From NCBI GenBank assembly GCA_902779535.1, contig CACZBX010000009.1, positions 1 through 64,000 of the forward strand: a DNA stretch of 64,000 nt, given 5' to 3'. The notes below the pieces were generated by a model. It did not search any database and was not told where the DNA came from. It saw only the letters and a program-made list of their open reading frames with translations. This document shows positions 1 to 6,583 of the stretch, one piece after another (the first letter of the stretch is position 1; every line of letters begins with the position of its first letter). The DNA is from an uncultured Bacteroidales bacterium (GTDB lineage: Bacteria > Bacteroidota > Bacteroidia > Bacteroidales > Bacteroidaceae). The translations under genes were made by a program, and so were the position numbers.

Positions 1-1
1 A

Positions 2-235
2 TATGTGGACGAGGTCGTTCGGGTAACCGATAATGATGCCATACGCTCTTCCCGCCTGCTGGCCCGAAAGGAAGGATTACTGGTAGGAATCTCATCGGGA
101 GCAGCACTCTACGGAGCCATCCAGGTAGCCAAGCGAAAGGAGAACGAAGGGAAAACCATCGTCGTCCTGTTGCCCGATACCGGTGAGCGCTATCTGTCGA
201 CCGTGCTCTACGCTTTCGAGGATTATCCTTTATAA
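2..235 (+). CDS. cysK: Cysteine synthase A, C-terminal part (5' truncated by window)
   Basis: The last 77 residues of an O-acetylserine sulfhydrylase, a PLP enzyme that makes cysteine from O-acetylserine and sulfide in the cytoplasm. The reading frame is open from base 2, so the start lies outside the window. The conserved [12 protein letters not shown] segment (phosphate-binding Gly/Ser-rich loop of the fold-type II family) and the typical ending [13 protein letters not shown] are visible. Stop is TAA at 233-235. The next gene, a LuxR-type regulator, begins 9 bases later on the same strand, so the two are probably co-transcribed. CysK and CysM cannot be fully separated from this fragment, but the C-terminal end fits CysK best. 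Confidence 0.88.
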   Translation, partial: YVDEVVRVTDNDAIRSSRLLARKEGLLVGISSGAALYGAIQVAKRKENEGKTIVVLLPDTGERYLSTVLYAFEDYPL

Positions 236-243
236 ATCAAGAT

Positions 244-891
244 ATGGACACCGGCACTACATTTATCATAGCCGACAACCAGCCCATCACTCGGGCAGGC
301 CTGCAACAGTACATCGTCACCTTTTTCGATGGGAGCAAGCAACTGTTTGCATCAAGCAAGAAAGAGTTGTCGACGATCCTGGATACTTGTCGTGCCGGTG
401 TTGTCATCCTCGACTACGCCCTCTTCGATTTCAAAGGAATCGAGGACCTCCTCATCATGGAAAAGCGATTTCCACAAGTCCACTGGATCTTATTCTTCAA
501 TGAACTGAGCGAGCCGATGATCCGACAAGTACAAGGGAACGCATCCATCAGCCTGCTTGCAAAAGATGCATCAGAGGGAGAAATCATTTCCGCCCTGCAA
601 ACTGCCGTAAAAGGAGAGCAATTCATCTGTCAGGAAGTACAAGAAATGCTGCAGGCAGTCTCTCCCACCGAAGAATTCATAGCGCTGACTGCCAGCGAGA
701 CTGAGATTCTGAAACTGATTGCCCATGGGAAAAGCGTCAAGGAGATAGCAACGCTGCGCCACTCGAGCATCCACACCATCGTCACCCACAAGAAGAACCT
801 CTTCCGTAAACTGCAAGTCAACAATGTTTACGAAGCCACAAAATACGCCATCCGTGCAGGATTGGTCGATCTGATCGAATATTACATCTGA
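244..891 (+). CDS. Response-regulator-like LuxR-family transcription factor
   Basis: A 215-residue protein with an N-terminal receiver-like domain (about residues 5-120) and a C-terminal LuxR/GerE helix-turn-helix (about 148-205, beginning LTASETEILKLIAHG). Asp57 in VVILDY sits where the phospho-acceptor is expected and Lys107 matches the conserved receiver lysine. The usual acidic pair after beta-1 is weak (ADN), so phosphorylation is uncertain. No histidine kinase lies nearby. It follows cysK by 8 bases and meets the thioesterase gene end to end, which suggests control of sulfur amino-acid genes, but its target cannot be read from the sequence. Confidence 0.8.
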   Translation: MDTGTTFIIADNQPITRAGLQQYIVTFFDGSKQLFASSKKELSTILDTCRAGVVILDYALFDFKGIEDLLIMEKRFPQVHWILFFNELSEPMIRQVQGNASISLLAKDASEGEIISALQTAVKGEQFICQEVQEMLQAVSPTEEFIALTASETEILKLIAHGKSVKEIATLRHSSIHTIVTHKKNLFRKLQVNNVYEATKYAIRAGLVDLIEYYI

Positions 892-1338
892 TTATCCCAG
901 CCCTTTGGAAAGTTCGTCGAGCGTACGGCCTTCGAAAGCACAGATTGCCTCCTTATACTCTAGCGGAATCTCAGCAGGAGCCTGTTCCTGAACACTGTAT
1001 CCCACCATAACCGTACGACACTCGCACTTCACCTCGTTCGTATCGGTGGTCACAGCCTGCTGTAACAAGGTAAAACTCTTATGTCCCAGATGAACGACAG
1101 CGGTTCGGATCTCCAGGTTATCCGTAAAAAAGACAGGGGCCAGAAAATTGGCATTGATATTCGCCACGACAATCGCCAGTTTAGACAGGTCGATAGAACC
1201 CAGCACACGACGTATGTAGGTCGTCTTAGCCAAATCATACAACGAGAAATACACAGAATTGTTTACATGACCCAACTGATCAACATCACTGAACCGGATT
1301 TGTGCCGGCATGCTGTGGTTAAAACGGATTTCACTCAT
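892..1338 (-). CDS. Acyl-CoA thioesterase, 4HBT/hot-dog family (YbgC/FadM-like)
   Basis: A 148-residue single hot-dog-fold thioesterase that would hydrolyse an acyl-CoA in the cytoplasm. The motif FSDVDQLGHVNNSVYF contains the catalytic Asp and the HVNN signature of 4-hydroxybenzoyl-CoA-thioesterase-like enzymes. A TTG at 1359 would give seven more residues. The ATG at 1338 is preferred because a -7 box (1357-1364) places the transcription start downstream of the TTG. The substrate cannot be predicted. The gene is convergent with the LuxR-type gene, with no spacer, and divergent from metY. Confidence 0.83.
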   Translation of the reverse strand: MSEIRFNHSMPAQIRFSDVDQLGHVNNSVYFSLYDLAKTTYIRRVLGSIDLSKLAIVVANINANFLAPVFFTDNLEIRTAVVHLGHKSFTLLQQAVTTDTNEVKCECRTVMVGYSVQEQAPAEIPLEYKEAICAFEGRTLDELSKGLG

Positions 1339-1356
1339 GGCGCTTTTTATTTGTGG

Positions 1357-1364
1357 CAAAGATA
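1357..1364 (-). promoter_or_regulatory. -7 box of thioesterase promoter
   Basis: TATCTTTG on the minus strand matches the Bacteroidota -7 consensus TAnnTTTG. It lies 18 bases upstream of the ATG at 1338, leaving a very short A-rich leader. Confidence 0.55.
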
Positions 1365-1384
1365 AATACTTTTATTCAAAAGAG

Positions 1385-1417
1385 CCTCAAAATAAAAGAT
1401 TATTCTTAAATTTGAGG
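1385..1417 (+). promoter_or_regulatory. metY promoter with overlapping inverted repeat
   Basis: The -7 box TAAATTTG is at 1407-1414. CCTCAAA (1385-1391) and TTTGAGG (1411-1417) form a perfect 7-bp inverted repeat whose right arm overlaps the box. Since transcription should start near 1420, the repeat is more likely a DNA operator than part of the mRNA. Confidence 0.45.
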
Positions 1418-1438
1418 AGTTTTATAAAAAGGTAAGTG

Positions 1439-2725
1439 ATGAAGAAGAAATTTAAGCCGGCAACCATCTGCGTACAAGAAGGATGGAAGCCCACTAAAGG
1501 AGAGCCGCGCGTGCTCCCGATATACCAGAGTACAACATTCAAATACGACAATAGCGAGCAGATGGCCCGCCTCTTCGACCTGAAAGACGAGGGATATTTC
1601 TATACCCGCCTGCAGAACCCGACGAACGATGCCGTGGCTGCCAAGATAGCAGCACTGGAAGGTGGTGTCGGCGCCATGCTGACTTCATCCGGTCAGGCCG
1701 CCAATTTCTATGCGATCTTCAATATTTGTGAGGCCGGTGACCATTTCGTATGTTCATCAACTATCTATGGTGGTACGTTCAACCTCTTCGGCGTGACATT
1801 GAAGAAGTTGGGTATTGATTGCACCTTCATCGATGGAAACGCTCCTGAGGAAGAAATCGACAAGGCTTTCCGTCCGAACACGAAGGCATTGTTCGGTGAG
1901 ACCATCTCGAACCCGAGTATGGATGTACTCGACATCGAAAAGTTTGCACGTATCGCTCATAAACATGGAGTTCCTCTCATCGTCGACAATACATTCGCTA
2001 CACCGATCAACTGTCGTCCGTTTGAATGGGGAGCCGACATCGTCACACACTCCACGACGAAGTACATGGAAGGACATGCCTCAACGGTGGGTGGAGTGCT
2101 GGTCGATAGCGGTAATTTCGACTGGGACGCTCATGCCGACAAGTTCCCTGGCTTGACACAACCCGACCCGTCGTACCACGGTCTTACCTATACGAAGGCT
2201 TTCGGAAAGATGGCATATATGACCAAGGCTACTGCCCAACTGATGCGTGACCTGGGATCCATCCAATCTCCACAAAACGCTTTCTATCTGAACCTCGGCT
2301 TGGAGACTCTGCACCTTCGTATGCCTCGTCACTGCGAGAATGCCCAGAAAGTGGCCGAGTGGCTGCAGGCCCATCCGTTGGTGAAGTGGATCCATTATCC
2401 GGGCTTGAAGGGCGACAAGTATTATGACCTCGCTCAGAAATATATGCCGAACGGAACATGTGGCGTGATTGCTTTCGGGTTGAAAGGCAGTCGCGAGGAA
2501 GCCATCAAGTTTATGGATGCATTGCACTTCGTCTGCATCGTCACCCACGTGGCCGATGCCCGTACCTGCGTGCTTCATCCTGCCAGCCATACCCATCGTC
2601 AGTTGAGCGATGAACAGTTGATTGAAGCCGGTGTAGCACCCGACCTGATTCGCCTGTCGGTTGGTATCGAAGATGTGGAAGATATCATCGACGACTTGGA
2701 TCAGGCATTGAAACAAGTGAAATAA
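1439..2725 (+). CDS. metY: O-acetylhomoserine aminocarboxypropyltransferase (sulfhydrylase)
   Basis: A 428-residue PLP-dependent Cys/Met metabolism enzyme that condenses O-acetylhomoserine with sulfide to homocysteine for methionine synthesis. Family marks are YTRLQNPTNDAV near residue 55, the Ser/Gly-rich SSGQAAN at 83-89, DNTFATP at 183-189 and the Schiff-base lysine Lys208 in HSTTKYMEGH. Length fits MetY (about 430), longer than MetB or MetC. A GTG precedes the ATG by one codon; the ATG is taken as start. The next gene begins 23 bases later, so the M48 protease gene may share the transcript. Confidence 0.93.
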   Translation: MKKKFKPATICVQEGWKPTKGEPRVLPIYQSTTFKYDNSEQMARLFDLKDEGYFYTRLQNPTNDAVAAKIAALEGGVGAMLTSSGQAANFYAIFNICEAGDHFVCSSTIYGGTFNLFGVTLKKLGIDCTFIDGNAPEEEIDKAFRPNTKALFGETISNPSMDVLDIEKFARIAHKHGVPLIVDNTFATPINCRPFEWGADIVTHSTTKYMEGHASTVGGVLVDSGNFDWDAHADKFPGLTQPDPSYHGLTYTKAFGKMAYMTKATAQLMRDLGSIQSPQNAFYLNLGLETLHLRMPRHCENAQKVAEWLQAHPLVKWIHYPGLKGDKYYDLAQKYMPNGTCGVIAFGLKGSREEAIKFMDALHFVCIVTHVADARTCVLHPASHTHRQLSDEQLIEAGVAPDLIRLSVGIEDVEDIIDDLDQALKQVK

Positions 2726-2748
2726 ATCAATTTTAAACAGATACGTAT

Positions 2749-3549
2749 ATGAAACAGATTATTGGAATGATTGTAACAGCACTCATCTTCCTGAGTAGCT
2801 GTAGTAGTGTGCCCATTACCGGAAGAAAGCAGATTCTTTTGGTATCTGATCAAGACGTACTTTCGTCTAGCTTGACGGAATATTCAAATTACATGAAGTC
2901 GGCTAAGCCTTCTTCGAATACAAAAGGCAAGGCGATGGTTGTTCGCGTAGGCAAGAAGATTGCCGCTGCTACCGAGCAATACCTGAAGAATAACGGATTA
3001 TCCAACGAAGTATCCAACTTCGCCTGGGAGTTTAACCTGGTGAACAGCTCAGAGGTCAATGCATTCTGTATGCCTGGTGGTAAAATCGTGGTTTACGATG
3101 GCTTACTGAAGTTGGTCAGCTCAGACGACGATCTGGCTGTTGTCCTCGGCCATGAGGTAGCCCATGCCGTGGCAAAGCATAGCAACGAGCGTATGAGCCA
3201 GCAGTTAATGGCTCAGTACGGTGGTGCGATCCTTGGAGGTGTCCTCGGCGGACAGTCATCTGCCATTCAGCAGTTGGGCAGCACCGTTTATGGATTGGGC
3301 GCTCAGTATGGTGTGATGCTGCCGTTCTCACGTAAGCATGAGTCGGAGGCCGACTACATGGGAATGATCTTGATGACCATGGCCGGATACAATCCGAACA
3401 ATGCCGTTACTTTCTGGCAGAAAATGTCGGCAAACGGACAGAACACCACTCCGGAGTTCATGAGTTCGCACCCAAGCGATGCAACACGTATCGCAGCCAT
3501 CAAGAAGAATCTTCCTGATGTAATTCAGAAGTTCGGAACGAAGAAGTAA
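2749..3549 (+). CDS. M48-family zinc metalloprotease lipoprotein (YcaL/LoiP-like)
   Basis: A 266-residue exported peptidase of the M48B type, probably involved in envelope protein quality control. A lipoprotein signal ends at LSSC with Cys18 as the lipidation site. The zinc-binding HExxH is GHEVAH (His135, Glu136, His139) and the third ligand region is HESEADYMG near residue 198. It ends shortly before a strong terminator at 3569-3606. There is no promoter-like box in the 23 bases before it, so it probably reads through from metY. Confidence 0.88.
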   Translation: MKQIIGMIVTALIFLSSCSSVPITGRKQILLVSDQDVLSSSLTEYSNYMKSAKPSSNTKGKAMVVRVGKKIAAATEQYLKNNGLSNEVSNFAWEFNLVNSSEVNAFCMPGGKIVVYDGLLKLVSSDDDLAVVLGHEVAHAVAKHSNERMSQQLMAQYGGAILGGVLGGQSSAIQQLGSTVYGLGAQYGVMLPFSRKHESEADYMGMILMTMAGYNPNNAVTFWQKMSANGQNTTPEFMSSHPSDATRIAAIKKNLPDVIQKFGTKK

Positions 3550-3568
3550 ATCTCACACATCCGATAGA

Positions 3569-3606
3569 AGTCTTTGGGTAATTCTGGTTGCTCAAAGACT
3601 TTTTTT
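3569..3606 (+). terminator. Intrinsic terminator after M48 protease gene
   Basis: AGTCTTTG (3569-3576) pairs with CAAAGACT (3593-3600) and is followed directly by TTTTTT. It separates the metY-protease unit from the ECF cassette. Confidence 0.8.
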
Positions 3607-3625
3607 ATAAAATAAGGATAGCTCA

Positions 3626-3652
3626 TGTAACAAACGATGCTCCTCATCCGTC
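3626..3652 (+). promoter_or_regulatory. Candidate ECF-sigma promoter
   Basis: TGTAAC at 3626-3631 and CGTC at 3649-3652 are separated by 17 bases. This resembles the -35 (AAC-containing) and -10 (CGTC) elements used by ECF sigma factors and is unlike the TAnnTTTG boxes elsewhere in the window. It lies 26 bases before the first gene of an operon that encodes an ECF sigma factor, so autoregulation is inferred. Confidence 0.5.
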
Positions 3653-3677
3653 ATATTATCGAGAAAACAAAACCAAT

Positions 3678-4172
3678 ATGAAGAAGTTTTTATTTGTATT
3701 ATTGTGTGCGATGGCCTGCCAGACAGGCTTTGCACAACGCATCAACGGATTATTTGAGGAGTTCAAACATGAGAAGAATGCCGATTACGTCACCGTCTCA
3801 CCTTTCCTGATGACCATCGGGAAATGGTTCATCCAAATGGATCAAGGCAATGACCCTGATGACCTTGTAGCCAAAAGTTTCATCAAGGGAACGAAATCGA
3901 TTAGAGTGCTCGACCTGGGTGACTGCGCTGAAGATGTAAAGAGTCGCTTTCAAGAATCACTTAAAAAGGTACATACCAACGGATATGAGGAGATGGTCAG
4001 GGCAAAGGATGACGGTGAAGATGTCCGCATCCTTGCAAAGATGGACAAAAAGTTCATCAAGGATGTGATCATCGCCGTCTCGGGTCATGACGACTGCTCA
4101 CTGATTCAGCTGTCAGGAAAATTCTTGCTCGACGATGTCATGAATATCATCAAGGAAGAAAACAAAGACTGA
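3678..4172 (+). CDS. Exported DUF4252-family protein (first copy)
   Basis: A 164-residue protein of unknown function assigned to DUF4252 from its overall pattern (a stretch like MVRAKDDGEDVRILAK, then a short C-terminal beta region ending near LDDVMNIIKEE). It has a Sec signal peptide (MKKFLFVLLCAMACQTGFAQ), so it should act in the periplasm or at the outer membrane. A longer reading from a TTG at 3588 would start inside the upstream terminator, so ATG 3678 is used. Its stop is one base before the sigma-factor ATG. A second DUF4252 protein ends the operon, which suggests a role linked to the sigma system. Confidence 0.75.
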   Translation: MKKFLFVLLCAMACQTGFAQRINGLFEEFKHEKNADYVTVSPFLMTIGKWFIQMDQGNDPDDLVAKSFIKGTKSIRVLDLGDCAEDVKSRFQESLKKVHTNGYEEMVRAKDDGEDVRILAKMDKKFIKDVIIAVSGHDDCSLIQLSGKFLLDDVMNIIKEENKD

Positions 4173-4173
4173 T

Positions 4174-4683
4174 ATGAATGCGGCAGAGTTCAAGCAACAG
4201 TTTCTCCCCTACTCGAAGAGGTTGTACCGAATCGCCTTCCGTATGATGGGGAATGAACAGGATGCCGAGGACATGGTACAGGACACCTTCCTGAAGTTGT
4301 GGAAGAAACGCGATGATCTGCCCGAACTGGAGAACGTAGAGGCCTATTGCACAACGTTGCTGAAGAACACATGCTACGATGCCATTCGCGCCAGAAAGCC
4401 CGATGCCGACAGCCCGCCCGAAGAGCTGAACGTCATGGAGGAACGATCGACAAGTGATGTCGTAGAACAGCGGGACGAGGTGAACACCGTGAAGCGACTC
4501 ATTGAGATGCTCCCCGATTTACAACGCCAGATTATCCAGATGAAGGATGTGGAGGACTATTCGTACGAGGAGATTGAAGAGAGAACCGGGCTGACGATGG
4601 TCAACATACGGGTAACCCTCAGCAGGGCAAGGAAGAAAATAAGAGAACAATTCATGCAAATCAGGAATTATGGGAACAGATAG
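4174..4683 (+). CDS. ECF-type RNA polymerase sigma factor (sigma-70 family)
   Basis: A 169-residue ECF sigma factor. Region 2 is seen in YRIAFRMMGNEQDAEDMVQD and following residues (about 18-45). Region 4 with its helix-turn-helix is YSYEEIEERTGLTMVNIR and following (about 128-160). No extra domains are present. It overlaps the next gene, a single-pass membrane protein, by 14 bases, the usual arrangement of sigma and anti-sigma. A TGTAAC-N17-CGTC promoter upstream of the operon suggests self-activation. The inducing signal and regulon are unknown. Confidence 0.88.
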   Translation: MNAAEFKQQFLPYSKRLYRIAFRMMGNEQDAEDMVQDTFLKLWKKRDDLPELENVEAYCTTLLKNTCYDAIRARKPDADSPPEELNVMEERSTSDVVEQRDEVNTVKRLIEMLPDLQRQIIQMKDVEDYSYEEIEERTGLTMVNIRVTLSRARKKIREQFMQIRNYGNR

Positions 4684-5185
4684 AATGAAACAACTTTTGG
4701 AAAAGTTTTACGATGGGATGACCACCGAGCAAGAAGAACTTACCCTGAAGAAGTTCTTTCAGGGGGACGACGTGCCGGATTCGCTCTTGCGTGAAAAAGA
4801 ACTCTTCCTGCAACTTACGGCAAATAGGATGACCGTTCCACCGAATCTTGAGGAACATCTCAGTCGAAAGATCGACGAATGGGAACGTGCAAGCCAACCT
4901 CGTACCTTCCAATTGCGTTGGATTGGAGGCATCGCTGCCAGCGTCGTCATTCTTCTGACCATCGGCAGCCTCCTTCCGATATGGAATCCAACCCCGAAAG
5001 ATACGTGTGCCAGCGTGGAGGAAGCCTATCTGGTGGCTCAAAAAGCATTGACCCTATTCTCTACCAGCGTCAACAAAGGGCTCGACGAGGTGGAAGATGC
5101 CGGTGAGAAAACCACGAATACCATGCAGCACGTGGATAAGCAATTAAGATTATTGGATAAACAGTTACAACGAGTAAATGAATAA
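4670..5185 (+). CDS. Single-pass membrane protein, probable anti-sigma factor
   Basis: A 171-residue protein with a cytoplasmic N-terminal region of about 85 residues, one transmembrane segment (about 85-105, IGGIAASVVILLTIGSLLPI) and a short C-terminal domain rich in predicted helix. The N-terminal pattern (LLEKFYDGMTTEQEELTLKKFF) resembles Bacteroidota proteins paired with ECF sigma factors. There is no clear zinc-binding ZAS motif. It overlaps the sigma gene by 14 bases and the following DUF4252 gene by 8. A second ATG at 4685 could be the start. Function is inferred from context and topology. Confidence 0.6.
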   Translation: MGTDRMKQLLEKFYDGMTTEQEELTLKKFFQGDDVPDSLLREKELFLQLTANRMTVPPNLEEHLSRKIDEWERASQPRTFQLRWIGGIAASVVILLTIGSLLPIWNPTPKDTCASVEEAYLVAQKALTLFSTSVNKGLDEVEDAGEKTTNTMQHVDKQLRLLDKQLQRVNE

Positions 5186-5642
5186 TAATATGAAAAGAAT
5201 CGTATTCCTCTTCATCATCACATGGTGCGCAACCTACTGTTTCGGACAAGAGAGTAGTCTGGAGAAGTTCGCTGATATGGATGGCGTCAAATCGGTTTAT
5301 ATCTCAAAAGCGATGCTAAGCCTGATGCCCAGCCTCGATGTAGACGGTGTTGACATTGGCAAGACAGCGACGAAACTAGATAACATTCAAATCCTCTCGA
5401 CCGAGAAAACAGACATCCGCGAGAAAATGTCGAAAGAGGTCAAGGCACTGGCCAGCAAAGGGAAGGTGGAGGAACTGATGCGAGTGAAGGAAGATGGTGA
5501 AAATGTCCACATCTATATGAAAGATCTGGGCAATAAGAAAAACGAGTTCATCCTCTTTAACGACGATAAGGATGAGCTGACCATCATTATCATCACTGGA
5601 TCGCTCACCCTTACCGATATACAGAATATTGTCAACAAATGA
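5178..5642 (+). CDS. Exported DUF4252-family protein (second copy)
   Basis: A 154-residue exported protein with a signal peptide ending near CFGQ. Its body resembles the first copy (3678-4172): both have the segment MRVKEDGENVHIYMK / MVRAKDDGEDVRILAK and an Ile-rich beta stretch before a final LTDIQNIVNK / LDDVMNIIKEE helix. It overlaps the anti-sigma-like gene by 8 bases; the ATG at 5190 is an alternative start. It closes the four-gene ECF cassette and is convergent with the lipoprotein gene, with one base between their stops. Function is unknown. Confidence 0.72.
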   Translation: MNNNMKRIVFLFIITWCATYCFGQESSLEKFADMDGVKSVYISKAMLSLMPSLDVDGVDIGKTATKLDNIQILSTEKTDIREKMSKEVKALASKGKVEELMRVKEDGENVHIYMKDLGNKKNEFILFNDDKDELTIIIITGSLTLTDIQNIVNK

Positions 5643-5643
5643 T

Positions 5644-6303
5644 CTACCTGCGTCGTGTAGGCAAGGAGAATTCATGAGGCTCGCTCGTAGCACCGCTGCT
5701 CTCCATTGTGTAAAGGCGGAACTGAGCCAACCCCGATTTCAACCTCTTGTCTGCACGAATCGTCACGGTGTATCGGATCTGATTCCCTTGCGGCATGTAC
5801 GAGATTTGACGCATCGGCGAGATGGTCAGATGCTTGATACCACTGAGTTCCTCGATAACCGGAACGATGTTATATGCCGGAGCACTACCCTCGTTCACTA
5901 AGTCGAACACCAACTTCGAACTTTCACCGGCCTCAATCACATGATCACGGTTTTCGTCGACGAACCGGATGTTCTGGATGCTGATATCCGAACGTGCTTC
6001 CACATATCCATTGCGGTTATACCCCTCTTCATTATAGATATAATCTTCGTTTACATCCCTACTCCTTCGGTTGTTCCTCGGTGTGGTGACAGCATTGCCG
6101 ATGGCAGCACCTGCTACCGTACCAATCAAGGCACCGAACTGTGAGCCACGCCATCCATCCACATTGTCGCCTACAATCGACCCCACGACACTTCCAATCG
6201 CTGCGCCGGCAGATACGCCAGCCGGACTGCCTGTCATGCTCTGATAGCTGCATGAGGTAGTCATCACAACCAATAAGACTAAAACAATAACAGATTTCTT
6301 CAT
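5644..6303 (-). CDS. Glycine-zipper lipoprotein
   Basis: A 219-residue lipoprotein (lipobox TTSC, Cys18). Residues about 27-75 are Gly/Ala-rich with GxxxG spacing (GAAIGSVVGSIVG, GALIGTVAGAAIG), as in glycine-zipper 2TM envelope proteins. A second domain from about 105 to 215 has a beta-sandwich look (IRFVDENRDHVIEAGESSKL, typical of CARDB-like 'more than one strand, extended' domains) and may bind a partner in the periplasm. It has its own -7 box at 6330-6337. Its exact function is not recognisable. Confidence 0.7.
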   Translation of the reverse strand: MKKSVIVLVLLVVMTTSCSYQSMTGSPAGVSAGAAIGSVVGSIVGDNVDGWRGSQFGALIGTVAGAAIGNAVTTPRNNRRSRDVNEDYIYNEEGYNRNGYVEARSDISIQNIRFVDENRDHVIEAGESSKLVFDLVNEGSAPAYNIVPVIEELSGIKHLTISPMRQISYMPQGNQIRYTVTIRADKRLKSGLAQFRLYTMESSGATSEPHEFSLPTRRR

Positions 6304-6329
6304 TTCTTACCCCATTTAATTGTTTGTGA

Positions 6330-6337
6330 CAAATATA
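6330..6337 (-). promoter_or_regulatory. -7 box of glycine-zipper lipoprotein gene
   Basis: TATATTTG on the minus strand, 27 bases before the ATG, matches TAnnTTTG. Confidence 0.55.
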
Positions 6338-6422
6338 CGCGTTCTTTTAAAACGTAATTATTTAAGTCCGTTAAAGATTCATATAAAACATTTCAAAAAG
6401 AAATTCTTCACGGCCACTTGAT

Positions 6423-6504
6423 AATCGGCGCTCGCCGATTACGAAATTGGCGCGCGCCAAATAAAAATCGGCGCGCACCGATTGAATCATTGGTGGGCAC
6501 CAAT
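6423..6504. repeat. Array of four short palindromes, 22-bp period (array A)
   Basis: Four GC-rich palindromes lie between divergent genes. Arms: AATCGGCG/CGCCGATT (6423-6440, perfect); AATTGGCG/CGCCAAAT (6445-6462, one mismatched pair); AATCGGCG/CACCGATT (6466-6483, one wobble-type difference); ATTGGTG/CACCAAT (6489-6504, perfect). Centres are spaced 22, 21 and 22 bp, with two central bases each. Units differ in sequence yet stay self-complementary. No known element is recognised. A second array with the same layout but different sequence is at 49711-49796. Confidence 0.75.
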
Positions 6505-6540
6505 TTTACGATCGAGCATGGTGAATTGCAAATAAAGTGC

Positions 6541-6548
6541 TATATTTG
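6541..6548 (+). promoter_or_regulatory. -7 box of alkaline phosphatase gene
   Basis: TATATTTG matches TAnnTTTG and lies 35 bases before the ATG at 6584. The palindrome array ends 36 bases upstream of it. Confidence 0.6.
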
Positions 6549-6583
6549 TATTCCAACAGTATTCACAAATAAAAAATAGAAAC

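Noticed and set aside
1360..1438. SAM riboswitch upstream of metY
   Set aside because: Only one 7-bp stem with a large loop is seen, no conserved SAM-I or SAM-II core, and the -7 box lies within it, so most of it would not be transcribed.
2081..2716. Minus-strand frame of 211 codons antisense to metY
   Set aside because: A shadow frame with no recognisable domain; MetY motifs are complete on the plus strand.
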